This document shows, piece by piece, positions 8,782 through 16,356 of a DNA stretch of 64,000 nt (its first letter is position 1; each line of letters starts with the position of its first letter). The stretch spans positions 1 through 64,000 of the forward strand of contig JBCDAU010000027.1 of assembly GCA_039185015.1 (NCBI GenBank), read 5' to 3'. Position numbers and translations under genes: made by a program. Source of the stretch: JBCBSZ01 sp039185015. Its GTDB lineage: Bacteria > Actinomycetota > Acidimicrobiia > Acidimicrobiales > Poriferisodalaceae. Below the pieces are notes generated by a model. That model was not told where the DNA came from, made no database searches, and saw only the letters and a program-made list of their open reading frames with translations.

Positions 8782-9827
8782 GGCGTCGTCTCGATCGCCT
8801 CGATGAGCTCGGCGAGCTCGTCGAGGTCTCGGTCGGCCCCGGCGGTGAGCTCGATGGTCACGTCACCGTCGGTCCAGGTGATCGTCGTCCGATCGTCGTC
8901 CCGGTCGACCAGTACGTCGCGGTCGCCGACCGATGCCTCGTCACCTCGCACCTCGATCTCGCCGTTGGTGGCGATGATCTCGACCGGGCCGACCGGCCCG
9001 GCCAGGCTGATCGCCTCGGTCACCAGTCCATCGTCGGCGGTGATCGCCGTGGCGCTGACCTGCCAACCGCTCGGAAAGGGGTCGATGTCGAGCAGGGTGG
9101 TGCCGAGGCTGCCGCCCTCGGGGGCGGGAGCGAACGGGTCGTCGCCGCCACCGAAGAACTCATCGAGGCCCGGCAGTTCCCCACCGAAAAACTCCTCCAG
9201 GTTCGGCAGCTCACCACCGAAGAACTCCTCCAGGTTCGGCAGCTCACCACCGAAGAACTCCTCCAGGTTCGGCAGCTCACCACCGAAGAACTCCTCCAGG
9301 TTCGGCAGCTCACCACCGAAGAACTCCTCCAACTCCGGCGGAAGCTGCCCACCGAAGAACTCGTCGAGGTTGGGCAGCTCGCCACCGAAGAACTCCTCCA
9401 GGTTCGGCGGAAGCTGCCCACCGAAGAACTCCTCCAGGCCGGGAAGCTGGTCGCCCAGGAAGTCGTCGAGGCCGGGTGGCAGGCCGTCCTCGCCGAGGAA
9501 GTCGTCGAGCGGCGACGGGGCCGGGTCGGTGGCGGCACCGTCCTCGCCGAGCCCGGGCGTCACCTCGGCGATGGGCTCGTCGAAGAGGGGGCCGGCGGTC
9601 GCCTCCTCGTCGTCGCGGAGCGCGAGGTAGAGGGCGGTGGCGATCACGGCGACGAGGAGGGTCGCGACCACGGCCACGATCGCCGCGCGGCGGGTCGATC
9701 CGCCATCGTCGGCGCCGGACTCGGGCGCGGGCGGCGGAGGGGGCGTGGGTGTGCCCCCATCACCCCACGGCGGCTCGGCCGGGAGGTCGCGCCAGGTCCG
9801 GCGGTCGTTTCCCACAGCGGTGTCCAT
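8778..9827 (-). CDS. Membrane-anchored protein with nine EFFGG repeats
   Basis: I recognise no family. From the ATG at 9827 the 349-residue product has a short Pro-rich cytosolic N-terminus, one membrane helix (48-70), then an acidic linker. Tandem repeats at residues 131-228 follow the units LEEFFGGELPN (11 residues) or LEEFFGGQLPPN (12 residues), nine in all, preceded by two decayed LDDFLG copies. A C-terminal beta-rich domain of about 115 residues is attached. The orientation puts repeats and domain outside. It sits between a two-component system and a MoxR/DUF58/VWA module and shares a GTGA overlap with moxR. An in-frame ATG at 9854 is a possible longer start; neither has a clear ribosome-binding site. 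Confidence 0.85.
   Translation of the reverse strand: MDTAVGNDRRTWRDLPAEPPWGDGGTPTPPPPPAPESGADDGGSTRRAAIVAVVATLLVAVIATALYLALRDDEEATAGPLFDEPIAEVTPGLGEDGAATDPAPSPLDDFLGEDGLPPGLDDFLGDQLPGLEEFFGGQLPPNLEEFFGGELPNLDEFFGGQLPPELEEFFGGELPNLEEFFGGELPNLEEFFGGELPNLEEFFGGELPNLEEFFGGELPGLDEFFGGGDDPFAPAPEGGSLGTTLLDIDPFPSGWQVSATAITADDGLVTEAISLAGPVGPVEIIATNGEIEVRGDEASVGDRDVLVDRDDDRTTITWTDGDVTIELTAGADRDLDELAELIEAIETTP
9148..9442 (-). repeat. In-frame 33/36-bp tandem repeat encoding LEEFFGG units
   Basis: Four copies of a 33-bp unit are identical base for base (9190-9321, period 33), flanked by diverged 33- and 36-bp copies on both sides. All keep the reading frame of the host gene. The identity at silent positions shows recent duplication, so copy number probably varies among strains. 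Confidence 0.9.
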
Positions 9828-9875
9828 GCTGACCGACGGTACGGAGCCCACCATCAAGGAGGGGTAAACCCGGGC

Positions 9876-11060
9876 TCAACCCCTCGGGGCAGCCCACAGG
9901 GGATCGATCTCGGGGTGCGGGCCGTGGTCGTCCGGCCCCGAGAGCCACAGCAGGAACGACGAGCCCGCGCCGAGCTCGGAGGTCAGGCTGACCTTGCCCT
10001 GATGCGACTCGACGGTCTGGCGCACGATGGCCAGGCCCAGGCCGGTCCCACCGCTCGAGGACCGCCAGAACCGCTGCCAGACGAGCGCCTGCTGCTCGGG
10101 TGGGATCCCCGGGCCCTGGTCGAGCACCCCGAGCCAGGTCCAGCCGTCGAGGCGCCCGGCGCCGACGGTCACGACGGACCCCGCGGGCGCCAGCCGGACG
10201 GCGTTGTCGAGCAGGTTGGCCATGGCCCGGTGGATGCCGTCGCGATCGAGCTCCAACACCGAGCCCGAGCTCGCCGCCGTCCGGAGGACGATGTCGCGTC
10301 GGCGGGCCTGCTCGCCGAAGTCCTCGGCCAGGCCGGCGACGAGGACGTCGATGTCGACGTCGGTGACCTCGACGTCGGTCCCCTGCTGTCGGGCGAAGAA
10401 GAACAGGTCGTCGACCAACGAGCCCAGCCTGCCCAACGAGCGTCGGGCGATGCCGGCCCGATTCCGGACCGACTCCGGGTCCGGGTCCCGGAGCGCGACG
10501 TCCAGGTTGGTGGTGGCGACGGCGAGAGGGGTGCGGAGCTCGTGCGACGCGTTCTGCACGAACGCCCGCTGGTCGTCCACGCCCTCGCAGATCCGGTCGA
10601 GCATCGCATCGAAGGTGTCGGCCAGCCGCTTGAGCTCGTCGTCGGGACCCTGGAGGTGGATGCGGCGGGTGAGGTCGGTGGCCTCGATGTCGCGGGCGAC
10701 GCGGGTGATGCGGTCGACGGGCCGAAGCCCGCGTCCAGCGACGAGCCAGCCGACCGCCAGGCTGATCGGGAACAACCCGACGACGGCAGCCATCGACACC
10801 CGTCGGATGTTCGACAGCGTGCGGTCGTTGACCTCGCGCTCGACCGAGTCGACGACGACCATCTCCGCCTGGTCGAAGATGATGAACGGCCCCTCCTGCC
10901 GGGCGGTGATCACCTGCTGGGTCACCGACTGGTCGTCGAGGGTGCGGGTGAGGGCGACGTTGATGACGAGCAGGAGCAGGGCCGCAGCGGCGACGACCAT
11001 GACCGACCACGTGAGGGCCATCCGTCCCCGAGTCGACCGGAGCACGCCGAGGAAGGTCAT
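9876..11060 (-). CDS. Sensor histidine kinase, HAMP type
   Basis: Membrane sensor kinase of a two-component system. Membrane helices lie at residues 14-37 and about 88-108, bracketing a short extracytoplasmic sensor of about 50 residues, followed by a HAMP linker. The dimerisation box is ASHELRTPL (phospho-acceptor H173), the N box LLDNAVR, and the G boxes DQGPGIP and GTGLGLAI. The sensor loop is too short for a large ligand domain; it may sense through a partner, for which the repeat protein made from the next gene is a candidate. ATG at 11060 overlaps the response-regulator stop as ATGA. Confidence 0.95.
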   Translation of the reverse strand: MTFLGVLRSTRGRMALTWSVMVVAAAALLLLVINVALTRTLDDQSVTQQVITARQEGPFIIFDQAEMVVVDSVEREVNDRTLSNIRRVSMAAVVGLFPISLAVGWLVAGRGLRPVDRITRVARDIEATDLTRRIHLQGPDDELKRLADTFDAMLDRICEGVDDQRAFVQNASHELRTPLAVATTNLDVALRDPDPESVRNRAGIARRSLGRLGSLVDDLFFFARQQGTDVEVTDVDIDVLVAGLAEDFGEQARRRDIVLRTAASSGSVLELDRDGIHRAMANLLDNAVRLAPAGSVVTVGAGRLDGWTWLGVLDQGPGIPPEQQALVWQRFWRSSSGGTGLGLAIVRQTVESHQGKVSLTSELGAGSSFLLWLSGPDDHGPHPEIDPLWAAPRG

Positions 11061-11740
11061 GCGCCGATCAGCCTGTAGCCCACGCCGACGACCGTCTCGA
11101 TCGGCTGCGACTCGTCGTCGACGACCAGCTTGCGGCGGAGGTTGGAGATCGTGACCCGGACGATGTTGGAGAAGGGGTCCACGTTCTCGTCCCACACGTG
11201 CTCGAGCAGCTCCTCGGTCGTCAGGACCCGGCCCGGGTGCAGCATCAGGTAGCGGAGCAGCGCGAACTCCTTCGCGGTGAGGTCGAGCGGGCGCGTGCCC
11301 CGCGAGACCTCGTGCCGGGCGGCGTCGAGGCACAGCTCGCCGACCTGGAGGACCGGGTCCCCCTGGCCGACGTCGCGCCGCAGCAGGGCCCGGATGCGGG
11401 CGGCGAGCTCCCCGAGATCGAAGGGCTTCACGACGTAGTCGTCGGCGCCGGTGTCGAGCCCGCGGATGCGCTCGTCGAGCGCGTCGCGAGCGGTGATCAC
11501 GATCACCCGCGTGTCGGAGTTGGGACCGATCTGTCCGGACCGCAACGCCTGGCAGAGCTCGAGGCCGTCGCCGTCGGGCAGACCGAGATCGAGCGCGACC
11601 AGGTCGTAGGTGTTGACCACCAACCGTTCGCTGGCGCCGGTGACGTCGAAGGCCACGTCGACCGCGTACCCCTCCGCGCGCAGGCCTGCGGCGAGCGCAT
11701 CGGCCAGGTCGGCCTCGTCCTCGACGATCAGGAGTCGCAC
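11057..11740 (-). CDS. OmpR/PhoB-family response regulator
   Basis: Receiver domain with the acidic pair in VEDEAD, phospho-acceptor D51 in LDLGLPDGDG, the conserved T/S in VITARD and lysine in VVKPFD. A winged-helix DNA-binding domain follows (LTAKEFALLRYL, VLTTEELLEHVW, VRVTISNLRRKL, VVGVGYRL). 227 residues is typical. GTG at 11740 was chosen over an upstream GTG at 11770 because the receiver fold begins at VRLLIVEDE. First gene of the operon that continues through the kinase, the repeat protein and the MoxR module, so it may control that operon itself. Confidence 0.95.
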   Translation of the reverse strand: MRLLIVEDEADLADALAAGLRAEGYAVDVAFDVTGASERLVVNTYDLVALDLGLPDGDGLELCQALRSGQIGPNSDTRVIVITARDALDERIRGLDTGADDYVVKPFDLGELAARIRALLRRDVGQGDPVLQVGELCLDAARHEVSRGTRPLDLTAKEFALLRYLMLHPGRVLTTEELLEHVWDENVDPFSNIVRVTISNLRRKLVVDDESQPIETVVGVGYRLIGA

Positions 11741-11859
11741 GGGACCAGTCTGTCGGCCCGACCGCCCCACGCGGTGGTCGGGCCGCGATGAGACCCATCA
11801 CGAGCACGGCCCGGGCCGGAGGCCGTCAGGCCGAGGACACCGGGAGAGCGAGCCCGGGG

Positions 11860-11878
11860 GTCCCCACTCGGGTGGGAC
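11860..11878 (-). terminator. Hairpin directly after gatB
   Basis: GTCCCAC and GTGGGAC arms (one bulged C) with a TCGG loop lie immediately after the gatB stop codon. There is no T-run, as is usual in GC-rich actinobacteria. It would separate gatB from the response-regulator operon. Confidence 0.55.
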
Positions 11879-13321
11879 TCAGGCCTGCGCGAGCTCGCGG
11901 AGACGGGCGGAGACGGCCTTGCCGTCGGCCTGTCCCTGGGTGCGCTTCATGACCTGTCCGACGAAGAAGCCCATGACCTTCTGGTCGCCTTCGACGAAGC
12001 GCTGCCACTCGTCCGGGCTGGCGGCGACGACCTCGTCGACGATCGAGTGCAGATCGCCGGAGTCCATGGCCTCGAAGCCGCGGTCGGCCGCGATCTCGGC
12101 CGGCCCTCTCCCGGTCTCGACCATCTCCGCCAGCACCTGCTTGGCCTGCGTCGCGGTCAGGTCTCCGCCGACCTCCATCCCGACGAGCGCCGCGAACGCG
12201 CCGGGGGCCAGCCCGTCGGCGCCGTCGCTCAGGTTCTGGGTGGCGTGGACGAGCACACGGCCGGCGTCGGCGCCCTCGGCGATGGTGGCGAGGCAGAGGC
12301 CGTCGAGCCCCCGTTCGACGACCAGGGCAGCCTCGGAGGCCGCGACTCCGGCGGCGTCGGCGAGCTGGTGACGTCGGGCTGCGGGCAGGGGCGGCAGGTC
12401 GGCGGCGATCCGCTCGATCCAGGCCGGGTCGGGGGTCAGCGGCGGCAGGTCCGGATCGGCGAAGTAGCGGTAGTCGTACGCCTCTTCCTTCGACCGCAGC
12501 GTGTGTGTCCGCCCACCGTCCTCGTCCCAGTGCCGGGTCTCCTGAACGGACGCCTCGCCGTCCTCGTAGAGGGCGATGTGGCGCTTGGCCTCGTACTCGA
12601 TCGCGCGGCCGAGCGAGCGGATCGAGTTGAGGTTCTTGATCTCGCAGCGAGTGCGGAGCTCGTCGCTCCCGATCGGCCGCACGCTGACGTTGGCGTCGAC
12701 GCGCATCGACCCCTCCTCCATCCGGGCGTCGGAGACGCCGGTGGCGAGCAGGATCGCCCGCAGCTCGGAGGCGTACTCGCGCGCCTGGTCGGGCGTGCGG
12801 ACCTCGGGTCGGCTGACGATCTCCAGCAGCGGCACGCCGGAGCGGTTGTAGTCGACCAACGAGTAGGTGGCGTCATGGATCCGACCTCCACCGCCCACGT
12901 GGGTGGTCTTGCCCGTGTCCTCCTCGAGGTGGGCTCGCTCGATGCCGACGACGTGGCCGCCGGGCAGCTCGAGCCGCCCGTCGGAGCAGATCGGCAACTC
13001 GTACTGCGAGATCTGGAAGTCCTTCGGCATGTCCGGATAGAAGTAGTTCTTGCGGGCGAAGATGCTCGGCCGGATGTCGCACTCGAGCGCCAGGCCGAGG
13101 CGGATGGCCAGCTCCACCGCGTGCCGGTTGAGCACCGGCAGTGTCCCGGGCAGGCCCACGCACACCGGATCGATGTTGGTGTTCGGGTCGTCGCCGAAGC
13201 GGTTGGCGGCCGGGCTGAACAGCTTCGATGCGGTCGCCAGCTCGACGTGGACCTCGAGCCCGCAGACGAGCTCGTAGCCCTCGTGGGTCCACACATCGGT
13301 CACATCGGTCACGTCGGTCAC
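11879..13321 (-). CDS. gatB: Asp-tRNA(Asn)/Glu-tRNA(Gln) amidotransferase subunit B
   Basis: GatB is the kinase/tRNA-binding subunit of GatCAB, which converts Glu-tRNA(Gln) and/or Asp-tRNA(Asn) to the amidated forms. Recognisable blocks: CGLEVHVELATASKLFS, VCVGLPGTLPVLNRHAVE, RKNYFYPDMPKDFQISQYE, EEDTGKT, DYNRSGVPLLEIVS, DANVSVR, EIKNLNS, and a C-terminal YqeY-type tail ending at QVMKRTQGQAD. 480 residues is normal. The start region is odd: three near-identical 9-base units beginning GTG encode MTDVTDVTDV, giving several in-frame GTG starts; GAGGG upstream favours the first at 13321. Third gene of gatC-gatA-gatB. Confidence 0.97.
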   Translation of the reverse strand: MTDVTDVTDVWTHEGYELVCGLEVHVELATASKLFSPAANRFGDDPNTNIDPVCVGLPGTLPVLNRHAVELAIRLGLALECDIRPSIFARKNYFYPDMPKDFQISQYELPICSDGRLELPGGHVVGIERAHLEEDTGKTTHVGGGGRIHDATYSLVDYNRSGVPLLEIVSRPEVRTPDQAREYASELRAILLATGVSDARMEEGSMRVDANVSVRPIGSDELRTRCEIKNLNSIRSLGRAIEYEAKRHIALYEDGEASVQETRHWDEDGGRTHTLRSKEEAYDYRYFADPDLPPLTPDPAWIERIAADLPPLPAARRHQLADAAGVAASEAALVVERGLDGLCLATIAEGADAGRVLVHATQNLSDGADGLAPGAFAALVGMEVGGDLTATQAKQVLAEMVETGRGPAEIAADRGFEAMDSGDLHSIVDEVVAASPDEWQRFVEGDQKVMGFFVGQVMKRTQGQADGKAVSARLRELAQA

Positions 13322-13373
13322 GTCGTCTCGCCCTCTGGTCGGCTCATCCGTGCCGTTCCCGTGCGGTTCGGGG

Positions 13374-14789
13374 TCATCGGGTCGCCTCCACGGCAGCGGC
13401 CACCTGGAACACGAGCGGGTCGCTCAACGCCGGCCCGAGCACCTGCACGCCGACGGGCATGCCGTCGTCGCCCTCGCCGTAGGGCACGCTGACGGCAGCA
13501 TGGCCGGCGAGGCTCGACGGGAGCGTGCACAGGTCGGACGCGTACATGGCCAACGGGTCGTCGGCTCGCTCGCCGAAGCGGAACGCCGTCGTGGGCGAGG
13601 TCGCTCCCAGCAACACGTCGTACTGCTCGTACGCGACGGCGAACTCCTGCTGGAGCAGCACGCGGAGCCGCTGGGCCCGGCCGTAGTACGCGTCGTAGTA
13701 GCCGGCCGACAGGGCATAGGTACCCAGCATGATCCTGGCCTTCACCTCGGGCCCGAAGCCGGCCGTCCGGGTGTTGACCATCATCTCGGCGGTGTCCGCG
13801 CCGTCGACCCGCAAGCCGTAGCGAACGCCGTCGAAGCGGGCGAGGTTGGACGACGCCTCGGCCGGAGCGACGAGGTAGTACGACGTCAGCGCCTGCTTCG
13901 ACGCCGGCACCGAGACCTCGCCGACCTTCGCCCCGGCGGCGGCGAGCGCCTCGGCGGCGGCGCCGACCCGGGCTCGCACGTCCGGCGTGGCGACCGAGGT
14001 GATCTCGTCGAGCACGCCGACACGGAGGCCCTCGACCCCCCGGTCCAGCGTGGCGGAGACGGCGGGCTGGGCCTCGGTGACCGACGTCGAGTCGCGGTCG
14101 TCCGGACCGGCGATCACGTCGAGGAACGCCGCCGCGTCGGCGACGTCGTGGGTCAGCGGGCCGACCTGATCGAGGCTGGAGGCGAAGGCGATCAGCCCGT
14201 AGCGGCTGACGAGGCCGTAGGTGGGCTTCACGCCGACCAGACCGCACAGGGCGGCCGGCTGGCGGATCGACCCGCCCGTGTCGGTGCCGAGGGCGAGCGG
14301 AGCGAACCCCGCCGCGACCGCAGCGGCCGAGCCGCCGGAGGAGCCACCGGGGACGCGCTCGACGTCGAGCGGGTTGCGGGTCGGCCCGAACGCGGAGTTC
14401 TCCGTCGACGAGCCCATGGCGAACTCGTCGAGGTTGGTCTTGCCGACGTCGATGCCACCGGCGGTTCGCAGGCGACGCACGACGGTGGCGTCGTAGGGGG
14501 GCCTCCAGCCCTCCAGGATCCTGGAGCTGCAGGTCGTCGGCACGCCCCGGGTGCAGAGGTTGTCCTTCAGCGCGACCGGGACGCCGGCGAGCGGCCCGGG
14601 GTCCTCGCCGGCGGCGACCTGCGCGTCGACGGCATCGGCGGCGGCGAGCGCCTGGTCGGTGGTGACCTCGAGGAAGGCGTGGATCTCGCCGTCCAGCTCG
14701 CCGATGCGATCGAGGTGCTCCTGGACGACGTCACGGGCGGATCGCTCCCCGGCGCGGACCTGGGCTGCGAGCTCGAGCGCAGCGCCCAT
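13374..14789 (-). CDS. gatA: Asp-tRNA(Asn)/Glu-tRNA(Gln) amidotransferase subunit A
   Basis: GatA is the glutaminase subunit that releases ammonia for GatB. It carries the amidase signature with the Ser-cisSer-Lys triad: K75 in VALKDN, S150 in the GGSSGGS motif and nucleophile S174 in GTDTGGSIRQPA, with the same spacing (75 and 24 residues) as known GatA enzymes. 471 residues is normal. The ATG at 14789 shares its A with the gatC stop (TGATG), so translation is coupled. gatB follows after about 50 bases. Confidence 0.97.
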   Translation of the reverse strand: MGAALELAAQVRAGERSARDVVQEHLDRIGELDGEIHAFLEVTTDQALAAADAVDAQVAAGEDPGPLAGVPVALKDNLCTRGVPTTCSSRILEGWRPPYDATVVRRLRTAGGIDVGKTNLDEFAMGSSTENSAFGPTRNPLDVERVPGGSSGGSAAAVAAGFAPLALGTDTGGSIRQPAALCGLVGVKPTYGLVSRYGLIAFASSLDQVGPLTHDVADAAAFLDVIAGPDDRDSTSVTEAQPAVSATLDRGVEGLRVGVLDEITSVATPDVRARVGAAAEALAAAGAKVGEVSVPASKQALTSYYLVAPAEASSNLARFDGVRYGLRVDGADTAEMMVNTRTAGFGPEVKARIMLGTYALSAGYYDAYYGRAQRLRVLLQQEFAVAYEQYDVLLGATSPTTAFRFGERADDPLAMYASDLCTLPSSLAGHAAVSVPYGEGDDGMPVGVQVLGPALSDPLVFQVAAAVEATR

Positions 14790-15091
14790 CAGGGAGCCTC
14801 ACCGAGGATCGGCGGGACGCGGAACTGGTGATCCTCGGCGGCCGGCGCCTGCGCGAGCACCTCGTCGGGCTCCACGTCGGGGGCGACGACGTCGTCGCGC
14901 AGCACGTTGGACAGCGGGATCGCCTGCCAGGTGGCCGGCACGCCGTCGAGGTCGACCTCGTCGAGGTCCTCGGCGTGGTCGAGCACGGCTCCGAGGTGCT
15001 CGACGTAGTGGGAGAGCTGCTCGTCGGTCAGACGGAGCCGGGCGAGCTCGGCGATGCGGGCGACGTCCTCGGTCGAGATGCGCTCGCTCAC
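14789..15091 (-). CDS. gatC: Asp-tRNA(Asn)/Glu-tRNA(Gln) amidotransferase subunit C
   Basis: Small 100-residue subunit that wraps between GatA and GatB and stabilises the complex. Typical features are ISTEDVARIAELARLRLTDEQ at the N-terminus, the middle LDEVDLDGVPAT loop and the LRDDVVAPDVEPDEVLAQAP region that contacts GatA. GTG at 15091 overlaps the upstream esterase stop as GTGA; gatA begins on its stop codon. Confidence 0.95.
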   Translation of the reverse strand: MSERISTEDVARIAELARLRLTDEQLSHYVEHLGAVLDHAEDLDEVDLDGVPATWQAIPLSNVLRDDVVAPDVEPDEVLAQAPAAEDHQFRVPPILGEAP

Positions 15092-15834
15092 GCAGTCACC
15101 TCGTCGGCGAACGCCAGGGCCTCGCTGATGATCAGCTCGGCGTCGTGGTCGAGGGTGGCGACGTGGTAGCTCCGGTCCAGCGAGATGCGCCGCACCGGGC
15201 CCGACACCGCTGCGGCGAGGTGATCGCTGCTCTCGGGCGGGACCACGTGGTCCTCGGGGCTGGTGAGCACGAGGATCGGACAGCGGATGTCGGCGAGGCG
15301 ATCCTGGAGCTCGTCGACGGCCGCGGCCAGGGACAACAGGGGCAGGAGCGGGGTCTCCGGGTACGCCGACTCGACCACACCCTCCTTGGCGATGTCCGAG
15401 CCGATGCCCGGCATCACCTGCGCGCCGCCGTCGATGAGCTGCTGCGCACCCTCCTGCATCTCGGCGGCGATGGGGGCGATCGCGGCGTTGATGAACACCG
15501 CGCCGGCCGGCTCGTGGCGCGTTGCCACCTCGGCCGTGAGCGTCCCGCCCATCGACAAGCCGACGACGACCTGGTGCTCGGTGCGCTCGACGAGCCGGGC
15601 CCACGCCGCCTCCACCTCGCCGATCCAGTCGGGATACGAGGTCGTGAGCATGTCGTCGACGGTCGTGCCGTGCCCGGGTAGCCGCGGGAGCTCGACCGAC
15701 CAGCCCGCCTCCTCGAAGGCGTCGGCGATCGGTCGCATCGAGCTGGGGTTGCCGGTGAAGCCGTGCAGCACGAGGGCGCCACGGGTGCCACCCGTGACCG
15801 AGCGCGCCTCGGCGCCGGGCAGGACATCGGTCAT
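15088..15834 (-). CDS. Alpha/beta hydrolase, carboxylesterase or monoacylglycerol lipase type
   Basis: A 248-residue serine hydrolase with a full catalytic triad: S94 in the GLSMGG elbow, D195 in TSPEDHVVP and H224 in SYHVATLD; HGFTGNP provides the oxyanion hole. The pattern resembles the Est30-type carboxylesterases. No signal peptide, so cytosolic. It is the first gene of the gat operon and is coupled to gatC by a GTGA overlap; this may be no more than shared transcription. A TACGAT box about 35 bases upstream plus GAGGAG gives a normal leadered start at ATG 15834. Confidence 0.9.
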   Translation of the reverse strand: MTDVLPGAEARSVTGGTRGALVLHGFTGNPSSMRPIADAFEEAGWSVELPRLPGHGTTVDDMLTTSYPDWIGEVEAAWARLVERTEHQVVVGLSMGGTLTAEVATRHEPAGAVFINAAIAPIAAEMQEGAQQLIDGGAQVMPGIGSDIAKEGVVESAYPETPLLPLLSLAAAVDELQDRLADIRCPILVLTSPEDHVVPPESSDHLAAAVSGPVRRISLDRSYHVATLDHDAELIISEALAFADEVTA

Positions 15835-15907
15835 GAGCGGGCTCCTCGAGGGGTGTCGATGGCGGACGATCGTAGCGAGCGCTCACGGCCGATCGCTCCC
15901 GAGCGAG

Positions 15908-15913
15908 TACCGT
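15908..15913 (+). promoter_or_regulatory. Leaderless-type -10 box TACCGT
   Basis: TACCGT ends 8 bases before the ATG at 15922, with no ribosome-binding site in between. Confidence 0.5.
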
Positions 15914-15921
15914 CCCGGGCG

Positions 15922-16350
15922 ATGGCTCATGCGTTCCTCTCCGAGGACTGGTTCGACGCGATCGACGCCCTGCGGGACGAGTACGGCGAGCGCCTGCCCG
16001 AGGTCCCCGTGGAGGCGAAGGTCAACGTCCTGGTCCGCAAGACCCCGTTCTCCGACGACGAGCTGCAGCTCCACGTCGACACGACCGGCGGCTATCCCGT
16101 CCTCGTTCGCGAGCACGTCGAGCAACCGGATCTGAGCGTCACGACCGAGTACGCCGTCGCCGTCGACCTGTTCGTCCAGCGCGACCCGCAGAAGATCATG
16201 CAGTCGTTCCTCGAGGGGAAGATCCTGGTCCAGGGCGACATCACCCGGGTCATGGCGCTGGCCCAAGGTGCCGATCCGTCCAGCATCGATCCGGTCGCTG
16301 TCGAGTTCGCGCAGGCCGTCACCGACCTCACCGAGCTCCCGACGACCTGA
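15922..16350 (+). CDS. SCP2 sterol/lipid-binding domain protein
   Basis: A 142-residue protein that appears to be a single SCP2-like lipid-binding domain: the central region is beta-rich with VTTEYAVAVDLFVQRDPQKIMQSF, then GKILVQGDITRVMAL, a pattern typical of the SCP2 helix that closes the hydrophobic cavity. Such domains bind fatty acyl chains or other lipids; the ligand is unknown. It is monocistronic, divergent from the esterase and convergent with the cyclase gene downstream. The start is the first ATG after a -10-like box. Confidence 0.8.
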   Translation: MAHAFLSEDWFDAIDALRDEYGERLPEVPVEAKVNVLVRKTPFSDDELQLHVDTTGGYPVLVREHVEQPDLSVTTEYAVAVDLFVQRDPQKIMQSFLEGKILVQGDITRVMALAQGADPSSIDPVAVEFAQAVTDLTELPTT

Positions 16351-16356
16351 GGCGAC

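Noticed and set aside
9148..9442. CRISPR-like array of regularly spaced identical 33-mers
   Set aside because: Copies are directly adjacent with no unique spacers, all are in frame, and they encode LEEFFGGELPN inside a plausible gene; no cas genes.
8406..11078. 890-residue plus-strand open frame
   Set aside because: Runs opposite three well-supported minus-strand genes (MoxR, repeat protein, kinase); an artefact of GC-rich antisense.
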